Below are positions 8,630 to 16,316 of a DNA stretch of 64,000 nucleotides, piece after piece (positions within the stretch are counted from its first letter, which is position 1; each line of letters opens with the position of its first letter). The DNA is taken from NCBI GenBank assembly GCA_963756525.1, contig CAVWNR010000009.1, positions 62,001 through 126,000 of the forward strand. Direction: 5' to 3'. This stretch comes from CAVWNR01 sp963756525. Lineage in GTDB: Bacteria > Actinomycetota > Actinomycetes > Mycobacteriales > Jatrophihabitantaceae. The position numbers and the translations under genes were made by a program. The notes beneath the pieces were generated by a model. The model ran no database searches and had not been told where the DNA came from. It worked only from the letters and a program-made list of their open reading frames with translations.

Positions 8630-8672
8630 CGGGTGAGCCGTCCTCACCCGCGGACCGGATTCACCCGGGTGA
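8630..8672. promoter_or_regulatory. Inverted repeats upstream of the LuxR regulator gene
   Basis: Two symmetric elements lie between the divergent small gene and the regulator gene. CGGGTGAG at 8630-8637 and CTCACCCG at 8643-8650 form an inverted repeat with a 5-base spacer. TCACCCGGGTGA at 8661-8672 is a perfect 12-bp palindrome. The same half-site recurs downstream of the regulator gene and in its displaced copy. They look like operator sites for a dimeric activator; that the LuxR protein binds them is inference. Confidence 0.5.
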
Positions 8673-8796
8673 TCAGGCGAGTAGCGTTTTCTTGGACGGG
8701 GTACGTCGCGGCCTCGGAGCCGAACTCGGGTCTCCCGCGGCCGAGCCAAGGCGGCCGGTTGCCAGCTCGCAATCGACCAGACCCGATCGGGACAGG

Positions 8797-11043
8797 ATGA
8801 GCACTGCACCGGCAGAGCCGAACATCCTCCTCGCGAGCAAACTCCACGTCCCCGACCGCGGGCATCAGCTCATCAGCCGGTCAGCTCTCGTCGACGCTCT
8901 CCGCACGGGACAAGCGCACAAGCTCACGCTGGTCGACGCCCCCGCAGGCTGGGGCAAGACGACGCTGCTGGCGCAGTGGGCAGTCGAAGAGCAAGGACAG
9001 GCTCGGTTCGCCTGGCTCTCGCTGGACCCGGCCGACAACGATCCGGTCCGCTTTTGGAGCTATGTGGTCGCAACGCTGCAGCAGGCCGAACCGAGGTTGG
9101 CCGCTGACGCGTTCAAGTTGCTGCAGGCGCGGGCCGACCCTCGGGAGGTCGTTCTTCCCACGCTGCTCAACGAGCTGACGAAGCTCGAGGACGGTCTCGT
9201 GCTCGTGCTCGACGACTACCACCTGGTCAGCGATCGAGACATTCACGAACAGCTGGCGTTTGTCATCGACCACATGCCGCCGACCCTTCGGCTGGTACTG
9301 GCGACGCGGTCCGATCCTCCCTTGCCCCTGGCGAGGCTGCGGGCCGGTGGGGACCTGCTGGAGGTACGGGCCCGGGAGCTACGCTTCGGCGAGGCGGAAG
9401 CCGACCTCCTGCTCAACGATGTCCTCGCGCTGGACCTCGCGGCGAAGCAAGTTACGCTGCTGTGTGAACGCACCGAGGGTTGGGCCGCCGGACTTTACCT
9501 GGCTGCCCTCTCGCTGGCCGGTCGCCGCGATGCCGGCGCGTTCATCACCGCGTTCGCCGGCGATAACCGCCACATCGTCGACTACCTGAGTGCCGAGGTG
9601 CTCGATGGCCAGCCGACGCGACTTCGCACCTTCCTGCTGCGCACGTCGGTACTCGAGCGACTGTCCGGCCCGCTGTGCGATGCGATGCTGCAAACCTCGG
9701 CTTCCGGAGCGCTGCTCGAACGGATCGAGCGCGCGAACATGTTCCTGGTGCCGCTGGATTCCTCGCGCCGCTGGTATCGATACCACCATCTGTTTGGCGA
9801 GCTGCTGCGCAACGAGCTGGCGCGGACCGAACCCGATCTGGTTCCGGTGCTGCACCAGCGGGCCGCGCTGTGGTTTCAGGCCGAAGGGTTCCTCGACAGC
9901 GCGGTGCGCCATTTGGTGGCCGGGCGCGACTTCGCGGGAAGCGCGGAGCTCATCGCTGCGAGTTGGGGCGCGGAATTCAACCGTGGTCGGCTGGCCACAG
10001 TGCGCGGTTGGCTCGACCTCTTGCCGGAGCGGGTCGTTACCGAGGACCCTCGCCTCTGCCTAGCCAGGGCCTGGCTTGCCCTCGATCTGCGCCAGCTCGT
10101 CGCCGCGGGGCACTGGATCGAGGGGGCCGAGGCCGCACTCGCCGCGCGCCGCGTCGGCGGCGACACCATGCCGGCCCAGATGGCTCACATCCGGGCGCTG
10201 CACCGGCTCAAGCTCGGCGATGTCGCCGCGGCTGTGGAGCTGGCCCGGCGGGCGATCGACCTCGACGTCGGCGACTCCTCACCTGGCCGGTCCGCCGCCT
10301 ACTGCGTGTACGGGGCAGCACTGTTCTGGTCCGGCAAAGGATCGGAGGCTCAGGCTGCCTTTGGCCGCGCCGCGGAGCTGGCTGACGAGGTGAACAACCA
10401 GGCCGCCCGGACCTACGCGCTCGGTTACCTCGCCGTGATGGCCGTGGAGCGCGGGCGGTTGACCGAGGCTGAGGACCTGATCCAAGAGGCCATGGGCGGC
10501 GATCGAGACGCCGCGGTGGGCGAGCACTTCGTGGACATGATGACCGCGCTCGCGACTGCGATGGTCCTTAGCCAGCGCGGCGAAACCGAGTTGGCTGACC
10601 GGGCGGCGCACCGGGCAGTCGTCCTCGGCCGGCGAGGCGGGGGGAACCTCGAGGTCGCGAACGCCCTCTTGACGCGACCGGAGATTCTGCAGCGGCTCGG
10701 CGACCCGGAGAGGGCGAGAAACTGCACGGACGAGGCTCGCAGCATCCTCGAGGGGTGTCCGGATCCACGTATGGCTCAGGAATTGCTCACCACCGCGCAG
10801 CGCCGGACGGGTGAAGGCGCATCACGCCGGCGTGCCGATCCTGCGCTGGCCGAGCAGCTCTCCGGCAAGGAAATCGAAGTCCTGCGACTGCTGTCCACGA
10901 GGTTGTCCCGCCGTGAGATCGCCGCGCACCTCTACGTCTCGATTAACACCGTGAAAACCCATCAGCGCGCGGTGTTCCGCAAGCTCGAGGTCGCGGACAG
11001 GGCCAGCGCGGTAGCTCGAGCACGGGAGCTCGGCGTCCTGTAG
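8797..11043 (+). CDS. LuxR family transcriptional regulator, LAL/MalT-type STAND ATPase
   Basis: This 748-residue cytosolic regulator is built like MalT. An N-terminal NTPase domain has Walker A AGWGKTT near residues 50-56 and a Walker B-like LVLVLDDYHLV. A winged-helix/linker region and a long TPR-like helical repeat region (about residues 330-640, AxxWLALDLRQL, AAAVELARRAIDL, GYLAVMAVERGRL) follow. The C-terminal LuxR HTH (LSGKEIEVLRLLSTRLSR, VSINTVKTHQRAVFRKL) ends the protein. Such proteins oligomerise on ATP and inducer binding and activate promoters. The ATG at 8797 follows a weak GGGACAGG; the longer upstream frame is rejected. Target candidates are the downstream propeller and azoreductase operons. 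Confidence 0.9.
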   Translation: MSTAPAEPNILLASKLHVPDRGHQLISRSALVDALRTGQAHKLTLVDAPAGWGKTTLLAQWAVEEQGQARFAWLSLDPADNDPVRFWSYVVATLQQAEPRLAADAFKLLQARADPREVVLPTLLNELTKLEDGLVLVLDDYHLVSDRDIHEQLAFVIDHMPPTLRLVLATRSDPPLPLARLRAGGDLLEVRARELRFGEAEADLLLNDVLALDLAAKQVTLLCERTEGWAAGLYLAALSLAGRRDAGAFITAFAGDNRHIVDYLSAEVLDGQPTRLRTFLLRTSVLERLSGPLCDAMLQTSASGALLERIERANMFLVPLDSSRRWYRYHHLFGELLRNELARTEPDLVPVLHQRAALWFQAEGFLDSAVRHLVAGRDFAGSAELIAASWGAEFNRGRLATVRGWLDLLPERVVTEDPRLCLARAWLALDLRQLVAAGHWIEGAEAALAARRVGGDTMPAQMAHIRALHRLKLGDVAAAVELARRAIDLDVGDSSPGRSAAYCVYGAALFWSGKGSEAQAAFGRAAELADEVNNQAARTYALGYLAVMAVERGRLTEAEDLIQEAMGGDRDAAVGEHFVDMMTALATAMVLSQRGETELADRAAHRAVVLGRRGGGNLEVANALLTRPEILQRLGDPERARNCTDEARSILEGCPDPRMAQELLTTAQRRTGEGASRRRADPALAEQLSGKEIEVLRLLSTRLSRREIAAHLYVSINTVKTHQRAVFRKLEVADRASAVARARELGVL

Positions 11044-11088
11044 CCGGCTGCGTTGCCATGCGCCGGTGCTGATTTATGGCCGCTGGAT

Positions 11089-11104
11089 GCCGGGTCCGCC
11101 CGGC
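11089..11104 (+). terminator. Hairpin downstream of the LuxR gene
   Basis: GCCGGG at 11089-11094 pairs with CCCGGC at 11099-11104 around a TCCG tetraloop, 46 bases after the regulator's stop codon. There is no following T-run, as is common for actinobacterial terminator-like hairpins. It is conserved in the displaced copy at 15307-15322. Confidence 0.45.
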
Positions 11105-11110
11105 AAATCA

Positions 11111-11152
11111 TCCGGGTGAGTCCGTGGGCGGGGTGATGACAGCTCACCCGGA
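11111..11152. promoter_or_regulatory. Wide inverted repeat upstream of the propeller operon
   Basis: TCCGGGTGAG at 11111-11120 and CTCACCCGGA at 11143-11152 are perfect inverse copies 22 bases apart, putting their centres 32 bp (about three helical turns) from each other. The half-site is the same as at 8630-8672. The position 210 bp before the secreted propeller gene suits an upstream activator site. A partial CTCACCCG also occurs at 12487-12494 before the second propeller gene. Binding by the neighbouring LuxR protein is inferred. Confidence 0.5.
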
Positions 11153-11361
11153 CCGGCGGCAGGTTTGCTCGCATGGCAATGCGGCAGTGTGCGGCACCGG
11201 GGTGCTCCCGGATGCGATACACGCGCCCGCCGCGCCACGCCCCAGTCATGCATCGCAGCGCGCCGCAGAGCGGGCACGCGGTTGCTCACCGTCAGTGCGC
11301 CTTCCGGCGCTTCTGGGCCATCTCATCAGCGATCCACATCGGGTCACCTCGAAGGAGCATC

Positions 11362-12483
11362 ATGAAACCCGTCCTCAAACTGGCAGCACTCGGCTGCGCA
11401 GGCCTGCTGGCGACAGCTCTACTTGCCGCACCCGCGACCGCCGCACCCGTCCCGCCAACCGACACCGCTCATCCGGTGTTCGTTCAGACCGACAATCCCG
11501 CAGGCAACACGATCGTTGCCTATGACCGCACCATCACTGGTCGCCTCGCCGCCGCGGGCAGCTACACCACGGGCGGTCATGGCGGGATCGTCACCCCGGG
11601 TTTCCCAGACCACCTCTCATCGCAAGGCTCGCTCGCCTACGAGGCCCGTACCCGCCTGCTGTTCGCGGTCAACGCCGGAAGCAACACCATCACCACCTTC
11701 GCCGTGCACGGCGACCAGCTCGAACGCCGCCAGGTACTGCCCTCCGGGGGCACGTTCCCGGCAAGCATCGCCGCGCACGGCAACCTCGTCTATGTCCTTA
11801 ACGCCCGCGACGGCGGCTCGATCCAGGGCTACCTTCTCCTCGGCAGCGACCTCGTACCGATACCGTGGTGGCACCGCAACCTCGGGTTGGCCACCAGCCG
11901 GACCCCGGACGGGACGCTCGGCCAGGTTGCGTTCACCCCGGATGGCCACCGGCTGATCGTCACCACGAAGAACGGCGGCAACGATGTTGAGGTGCTCCGC
12001 CTCCAGCTCGGCTGGCCCTCGACGCCAACGGTCACGTCGCTTCCGGGCATCGAGCCGTTCTCGCTCACCTTCGATCAGGCAGGCCACCTTGACCTGGCCG
12101 AGAGGGGTACGAACGGCGTGGCCACCTTTACCGTCAACCCGGACGACTCGCTGACTCAGCTCGACTCGTTCGGCACCGATCAGGTCGCCACCTGCTGGAT
12201 AGTGGCGGTCGGCGGCAAGTTGTACCTGTCCAACGCGGCCAGCGGCACACTTTCCGGCGTCGCAGTGGCGCACGACGGAACGCTGACCGGACTCGGCAAC
12301 ACGCCGACCGACGCGGGCCCCACCGATGCAGCCGCACCGCCCGACGGCCGCTACCTCTACGTGCAGACCGGTGTGGCCGGGAATATCGACGAGTTCCGTA
12401 TCAATCCCGACGGGTCTCTGGTGTCGGTCGGCTCGGTAACTGTCCCGAACGCGGTGGGCGCAGAAGGCATCGTCGCCCTCTAA
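11362..12483 (+). CDS. Secreted beta-propeller protein, lactonase (YVTN/Lactonase) family-like, 1
   Basis: This 373-residue protein begins with a Sec signal peptide (basic start, hydrophobic core LAALGCAGLLATALL, AxA cleavage near ATAAP). The mature part has repeating propeller blades such as LFAVNAGSNTITTFAV, LVYVLNARDGGSIQGY, LYLSNAASGTLSGVAV and YLYVQTGVAGNIDEFRI, as in 6-phosphogluconolactonase-like seven-bladed propellers. Enzymatic activity is not implied; many members are binding or structural proteins. The ATG at 11362 has GAAGGAG 5 bases upstream. A paralogue follows at 12641. It is probably exported to the cell surface or medium. Confidence 0.85.
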   Translation: MKPVLKLAALGCAGLLATALLAAPATAAPVPPTDTAHPVFVQTDNPAGNTIVAYDRTITGRLAAAGSYTTGGHGGIVTPGFPDHLSSQGSLAYEARTRLLFAVNAGSNTITTFAVHGDQLERRQVLPSGGTFPASIAAHGNLVYVLNARDGGSIQGYLLLGSDLVPIPWWHRNLGLATSRTPDGTLGQVAFTPDGHRLIVTTKNGGNDVEVLRLQLGWPSTPTVTSLPGIEPFSLTFDQAGHLDLAERGTNGVATFTVNPDDSLTQLDSFGTDQVATCWIVAVGGKLYLSNAASGTLSGVAVAHDGTLTGLGNTPTDAGPTDAAAPPDGRYLYVQTGVAGNIDEFRINPDGSLVSVGSVTVPNAVGAEGIVAL

Positions 12484-12556
12484 GCGCTCACCCGAATCGG
12501 CGCTCACGGGCGCTCAGCCACGCAAATCAGTCTGCGAGACCAGGCTTCACAGCCTC

Positions 12557-12575
12557 GCCGTGAGCCGCTCACGGC
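12557..12575 (+). terminator. Hairpin between the two propeller genes
   Basis: GCCGTGAG (12557-12564) and CTCACGGC (12568-12575) form a perfect 8-bp stem with a 3-base loop, 73 bases after the first propeller's stop. No T-run follows. It may end or attenuate transcription between the paralogues; an alternative role as an mRNA-stabilising stem is possible. Confidence 0.4.
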
Positions 12576-12640
12576 CGCTCGGGGCCCTCAACCGTGTCGG
12601 GATGCCTGCGTCGCAAGTTCACTCCTAGGAGGCAGCACCA

Positions 12641-13759
12641 ATGAGAACATCTCATCTGATCCGGCGGGTCGGCCCCGCCGTGGTCGTGGCCGCGGCGACG
12701 CTTGCCGTCGCGCCGTCGGCCGATGCGCAGGGCACCGGCGGTGGCCACCCGCAGTTCGATGCGGGAGTGGTGTACACGGAGACCAACTCGACGGCCGGTA
12801 ACGCGCTCGAGGTCTTCTACCGCGACCGGACCGGTGCGCTGAGCGCCGGCGGGTCCTACGCCACCGGCGGCACCGGGACCGGAAGCGGATTGGGCTCAGG
12901 TCACAGCGTGGTCGCGTCGAGTGACGGTCGCACTGTGTTGGCCGTCAACGCCGGCAGCAACACCGTCTCGGCGTTCGGGCTCCGTTCCCAGGGCCTGCAT
13001 CAGCTCGGTCAGGCCACACCCTCGGGCGGTACCACACCGACGAGCGTCACCATCTGGGGCAAGTTCGTCTACGTCTTGAACGCCGGCACCGGCACGATCT
13101 CGGGCTTCTACCTGGACGGGCGAGCCGGCCTCCTTCCCATCCAGAGCTCCACGCAACCGCTCGCCGCGTCCGGAACAACCATGGACTCACAGATCCAGTT
13201 CGACCGGACCGGCCATGTGCTGATCGTGGACGAGCGTGGTGTCAACGAAATCCAGACGTTCGTCGTTTCGCGTGACGGACTCGCCCGACCGGCGCAGACC
13301 GTGAGCTCGACCGCGGGCGGGCCGTTCGGCTTCGACGTCGACCAGGCGGGACACGTGCTGTTTTCCGACGTAGCGATCGGCACCTCGAGCGGCGCGAGCT
13401 CCTATGACGTGTCGAGCCGGGGAGTACTGCACGAGAACGGTGCTCCGGTGTCCACCGGCCAGACCGCGGCCTGCTGGCTGGCCGTAATCGGGCACCACGC
13501 CTACACCGACAACGCCGGCAGCGGCTCGATCAGCACGTTCGCTGTCAAACGGGACGGGCAGCTCACCTTGACCGGCAGCACGGTCATCTCCCCGACCGCG
13601 CACCCGCTCGACATGGCCGGTGCGAACGGCAAGTTCCTGTACGTGCTGGCCAACGGGCTGAACAAGCTGATCGGCTACCGCGTCGCCGCGGACGGATCAC
13701 TCACCCAGGTAACTGAGGTCCCGGTACCCGCCGGTGCGGCCGGACTAGGCGCGCACTGA
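12641..13759 (+). CDS. Secreted beta-propeller protein, lactonase-like, 2
   Basis: This 372-residue paralogue of the preceding gene has a signal peptide (VVVAAATLAVAPSADAQG, cleavage near ADAQ) and blades VLAVNAGSNTVSAFGL, FVYVLNAGTGTISGFYL, HAYTDNAGSGSISTFAV and FLYVLANGLNKLIGYRV. The signature NAGSNTxxxF is shared with its neighbour, so the pair arose by tandem duplication and then diverged considerably. CTCCTAGGAGG lies before the ATG at 12641. It is followed by a strong hairpin and then the peroxiredoxin gene. Extracytoplasmic location is expected; ligand unknown. Confidence 0.85.
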   Translation: MRTSHLIRRVGPAVVVAAATLAVAPSADAQGTGGGHPQFDAGVVYTETNSTAGNALEVFYRDRTGALSAGGSYATGGTGTGSGLGSGHSVVASSDGRTVLAVNAGSNTVSAFGLRSQGLHQLGQATPSGGTTPTSVTIWGKFVYVLNAGTGTISGFYLDGRAGLLPIQSSTQPLAASGTTMDSQIQFDRTGHVLIVDERGVNEIQTFVVSRDGLARPAQTVSSTAGGPFGFDVDQAGHVLFSDVAIGTSSGASSYDVSSRGVLHENGAPVSTGQTAACWLAVIGHHAYTDNAGSGSISTFAVKRDGQLTLTGSTVISPTAHPLDMAGANGKFLYVLANGLNKLIGYRVAADGSLTQVTEVPVPAGAAGLGAH

Positions 13760-13774
13760 CGCACGCGAACGTGA

Positions 13775-13816
13775 CGTGCCGCGCGGGCACCCCGCCGACC
13801 CGGCCCGCGCGGCACG
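13775..13816 (+). terminator. Strong GC hairpin after the second propeller gene
   Basis: A 14-bp perfect stem (13775-13788 with 13803-13816; arm core GTGCCGCGCGGGC) with a 14-base loop starts 16 bases after the stop codon. This is by far the strongest hairpin in the block. It most likely terminates or attenuates the propeller transcript before the peroxiredoxin gene, whose own start follows 46 bases later. Confidence 0.6.
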
Positions 13817-13861
13817 CCCTCTCAAGGCGATCCCGTCAGCACGCACAGGAGAACGACACTG

Positions 13862-14371
13862 ATGAACCTGCTGAAACCGGGTGACCAATTCCCGGCCCTC
13901 ACCGTGACGCCGGTCGACGCCGACCCGCTGCGTCTGCCCGATGACCTGGCCGGTCACTACGCGGTCATCATGTTCTTCCGCGGCGCCTGGTGCCCCTACT
14001 GCAACACCCAACTACGCAACTTCGAACGCGCGCACGACAAGCTCGCGGCACAAGACATCAGCGTGGTCGCGATGTCGGTAGACGACGAGCCGACCACCCG
14101 CGAGCTGATCACAAGACACGGCCTGCGCTACCCCGTCGGCCACAGCGCCGACGCCGCAGCCGTGGCGGCGGCGACCGGCGCGTTCGTCAACCCCGATCCC
14201 GTCTACCTGCAGAGCACCGGTTTCGTGCTCGACCCCAACGGGCGGATCATCACCGACGTCTACTCGAGCGGCGCGATCGGTCGACTGACAGCAGAAGACG
14301 TCATCGGCCTGGTCCACTATCTACGTGAGATGCAGCAAAACGGCCCTGCTCCCAGCGGGCAAACGATCTGA
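13862..14371 (+). CDS. Peroxiredoxin-like protein (AhpC/TSA family)
   Basis: This 169-residue thioredoxin-fold protein has the active-site segment FFRGAWCPYCNTQL with Cys44 and Cys47 (CxxC). VVAMSVDDEPTTRELITRHGLRYPVGHSAD and STGFVLDPNGRIITDVYSSGAIGRL are typical of the AhpC/TSA redoxin group with a PYC motif. It probably reduces peroxides in the cytosol using a thiol donor. The ATG at 13862 is preceded by AGGAGAACGACACT. It sits between the propeller genes and a decayed CGNR gene. Confidence 0.88.
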   Translation: MNLLKPGDQFPALTVTPVDADPLRLPDDLAGHYAVIMFFRGAWCPYCNTQLRNFERAHDKLAAQDISVVAMSVDDEPTTRELITRHGLRYPVGHSADAAAVAAATGAFVNPDPVYLQSTGFVLDPNGRIITDVYSSGAIGRLTAEDVIGLVHYLREMQQNGPAPSGQTI

Positions 14372-14426
14372 TGTGTGCACATCGAAGAGGCGAGAGCCCG
14401 TGCACGTTCACCACACCACGTCACTG

Positions 14427-15010
14427 TCACCGGGTGCGCTCGCGGTGGGTGCGGGCCTTGGCGCGGTTGCCGCATACCGCCATCGAGCACCAGCGGCGTC
14501 GATGGGATTTCGTGCGGTCGTAGAACCACAGCGTGCAGGTGGGTCCTTCGCACTGGCGCACCAGGGATGGATCACCGGTGGTCAATAGCTGGGCGGCGCC
14601 CTCGGAAGGGGGTACCAGAAGCTGCTGCGGGTCGTGCCAGTGACGGGCTCGAACGAGATCACCGCTGTCGCCGTCGGTCGGGAGGCGGAGATACCCGCGG
14701 TCGTGTCGCAGGACCGCGTCGAGCCGCGATCGGACTGCGGGCCCGGATGGGTGCGTCGGCCGCTGCCGGGCTTGCCCAGGTCGCGATGACCGGGCGCAGC
14801 CATTCGCGCAAGGCCACAGCCTGTGCGGCGACGGCGTCAAGCTCGGCGACCGAGAACAGCTTGCGAACCTGGGCCTGCTCGGTCTTGTCCAGCAGGCCGG
14901 CGCACCCGAGCCACTCCACGTAGGACCGTCCGTCTTGAATGAGCTCGACGACCTCCTGCACCGCTGTGGCAGTGCTGTTCACGAAGTCGAGGGCCGGATC
15001 GTCAGCCAGA
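14427..15010 (-). pseudogene. CGNR zinc-finger / ABATE-domain protein, frameshifted
   Basis: Two minus-strand frames make up an ABATE-CGNR protein. The N-terminal part (DPALDFVNSTATAVQEVVEL..., EWLGCAGLLDK, ALREWLRPVIATWA) is in one frame. The C-terminal part (RLDAVLRHDRGYLRLP, then LVRQCEGPTCTLWFYDRTKSHRRRWCSMAVCGNRAK) is in another. The switch lies near 14740-14770. The CGNR zinc finger with its RRWCSMxxCGNR signature is intact, so the break is recent or a sequence error. No good start codon is visible upstream of DPALDF. These proteins are putative transcription regulators. Confidence 0.75.
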
Positions 15011-15138
15011 CCGATCAGGCCGGTGCGCGCGCAGCTCCTCGCCCGACCTGGCCGGGCGGGGCGACGCCGGGGTTGACCCCCGATCGGCTATAGCCGAGCC
15101 GGGGCGATCTTCTCCTCGTCCTAGTCACCCATCCGAAT

Positions 15139-15402
15139 GCCGCGCACCTCTCCGTGTCGATTAACACCGTGAAGACCCATCAGCGCGCGGTGTTCCGCAA
15201 GCTCGAGGTCGCGGACAGGGCCAGCGCGGTAGCTCGAGCACGGGAGCTCGGCGTCCTGTAGCCGGTTGGGTTGCTATGGGCCGGTGCTGATTTGTGGCCG
15301 CTGGATGCCGGGTCCGCCCGGCAAATCATCCGGGTGAGTTAGTGGGCGGGGTGATGACAGCTCACCCGGGTCGGCGGCAGCTTTGATCGCATGGCAATGC
15401 GG
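15139..15402. repeat. 264-bp direct repeat, copy B (displaced end of luxR gene)
   Basis: This segment copies 10921-11184 without gaps. It encodes the last about 40 codons of a LuxR HTH (VSINTVKTHQRAVFRKLEVAD...) with no upstream gene, so it is a gene-tail pseudogene. It also carries the hairpin (15307-15322) and operator-like sites (15329-15369). It ends 184 bp before the azoreductase start, giving that operon the same upstream DNA as the propeller operon. Confidence 0.9.
15329..15369. promoter_or_regulatory. Operator-like inverted repeat in copy B, upstream of the azoreductase operon
   Basis: TCCGGGTGAG at 15329-15338 and CTCACCCGG at 15361-15369 keep the same 22-base spacing as the parental site at 11111-11152. 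Only the last base of the right half-site differs (GGG instead of GGA). Conservation of both arms while intervening bases changed (GTTAG for GTCCG) is mildly suggestive of function. Confidence 0.45.
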
Positions 15403-15586
15403 AGCGGCCGGTGCACGGCGGAGCTCACCAGCGAGCTGGGTGTCGTTGGTGCCCGATCTTCGGGCCGGCGGATCAGCCGAGGACGACGCCACGAGGCGCC
15501 TGCACGATCTTCTGGTCCTGATCACACATCCGAACGCCACGCGTCAGATTGACCGCAACATCCATCGATGACGAAGGACGTACATC

Positions 15587-16213
15587 ATGAGCACCCTGCT
15601 GCACATCTCCGCCAGCCCCCGCGGCACCGACAGCGACAGCACCGCGCTGGCCCACGCATTCCTCGACAGCCACCGGGAAGTTGATCCCGACGTGGCGATC
15701 GAGCACCTGGACCTGTTCGACGGGACACTTCCCACCTTCGGGCGGCTCTCCGCGGGGGCCAAGATGGCTGTCTGGGGCGGCGGCCAGCCCACCCCGGAAC
15801 AGAGCGAGGAGTGGCAGTCCGCCCGAGCAGTGTTCGACCGATTCGCCGCCGCCGACACCTACCTGTTCTCTGTCCCGATGTGGAACGCCGGCGTGCCCTA
15901 CGTCCTCAAGCAGTGGATCGACATCATCACCCAGCCGGGCTGGGCCTTCGGCTTCGACCCGACCGAGGGCTACACCGGCCTCATCGAGGGCAGGAAGGCC
16001 GCCGTTGTCTACACCAGCGGCGTGTACTCCGTCGGTGCGGCGCCTGCGTTCGGGCGCGACTTCCACTCCACCTTCTTCACCGACTGGCTGCACTTCATCG
16101 GCATCGACCAGGTCACCGAGATCCGCTGGCAGCCCACCGTGCTCACCGCCAGCCGAGATCAGGACCGTGCCGCTGCCCTCGAGCGCGCCGCCGCAGCCGG
16201 CAAGGGCTTCTGA
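15587..16213 (+). CDS. azoR: FMN-dependent NADH:quinone reductase / azoreductase (AzoR family)
   Basis: This 208-residue flavodoxin-like protein has the AzoR pattern: LLHISASPRGTDSDSTALAHAF (FMN phosphate loop), DTYLFSVPMWNAGVPYVLKQWIDII (the PMxNxxxP flavin-contact motif) and KAAVVYTSGVYSVG. It probably forms an FMN-bound cytosolic dimer that reduces quinones or azo compounds with NADH. The ATG at 15587 is the first after GGACGTACATC. It heads a run of six same-strand genes reaching 20905 and lies just after the duplicated regulatory segment. The symbol is a family assignment. Confidence 0.88.
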   Translation: MSTLLHISASPRGTDSDSTALAHAFLDSHREVDPDVAIEHLDLFDGTLPTFGRLSAGAKMAVWGGGQPTPEQSEEWQSARAVFDRFAAADTYLFSVPMWNAGVPYVLKQWIDIITQPGWAFGFDPTEGYTGLIEGRKAAVVYTSGVYSVGAAPAFGRDFHSTFFTDWLHFIGIDQVTEIRWQPTVLTASRDQDRAAALERAAAAGKGF

Positions 16214-16316
16214 CCCAGTCCGGTCATCACTTCCCGTCGAGGGGATTCGCGTGCTCGCTCTGACGGCAGTACGCGCACCCGGTGGTCACCGCGCCCATCC
16301 AGAAAGGGAGATCAGC

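Larger units (their letters stand above)
10921..11184. repeat. 264-bp direct repeat, copy A (end of luxR gene plus downstream DNA)
   Basis: This segment covers the last about 120 bases of the LuxR gene (from within the HTH, after GEIAA) and 140 bases of downstream DNA. It recurs without gaps at 15139-15402, a constant offset of 4218 bases, with only scattered mismatches. Copy A is the source, because the complete gene is attached to it. It includes the hairpin at 11089-11104 and the operator-like inverted repeat at 11111-11152. Confidence 0.9.
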
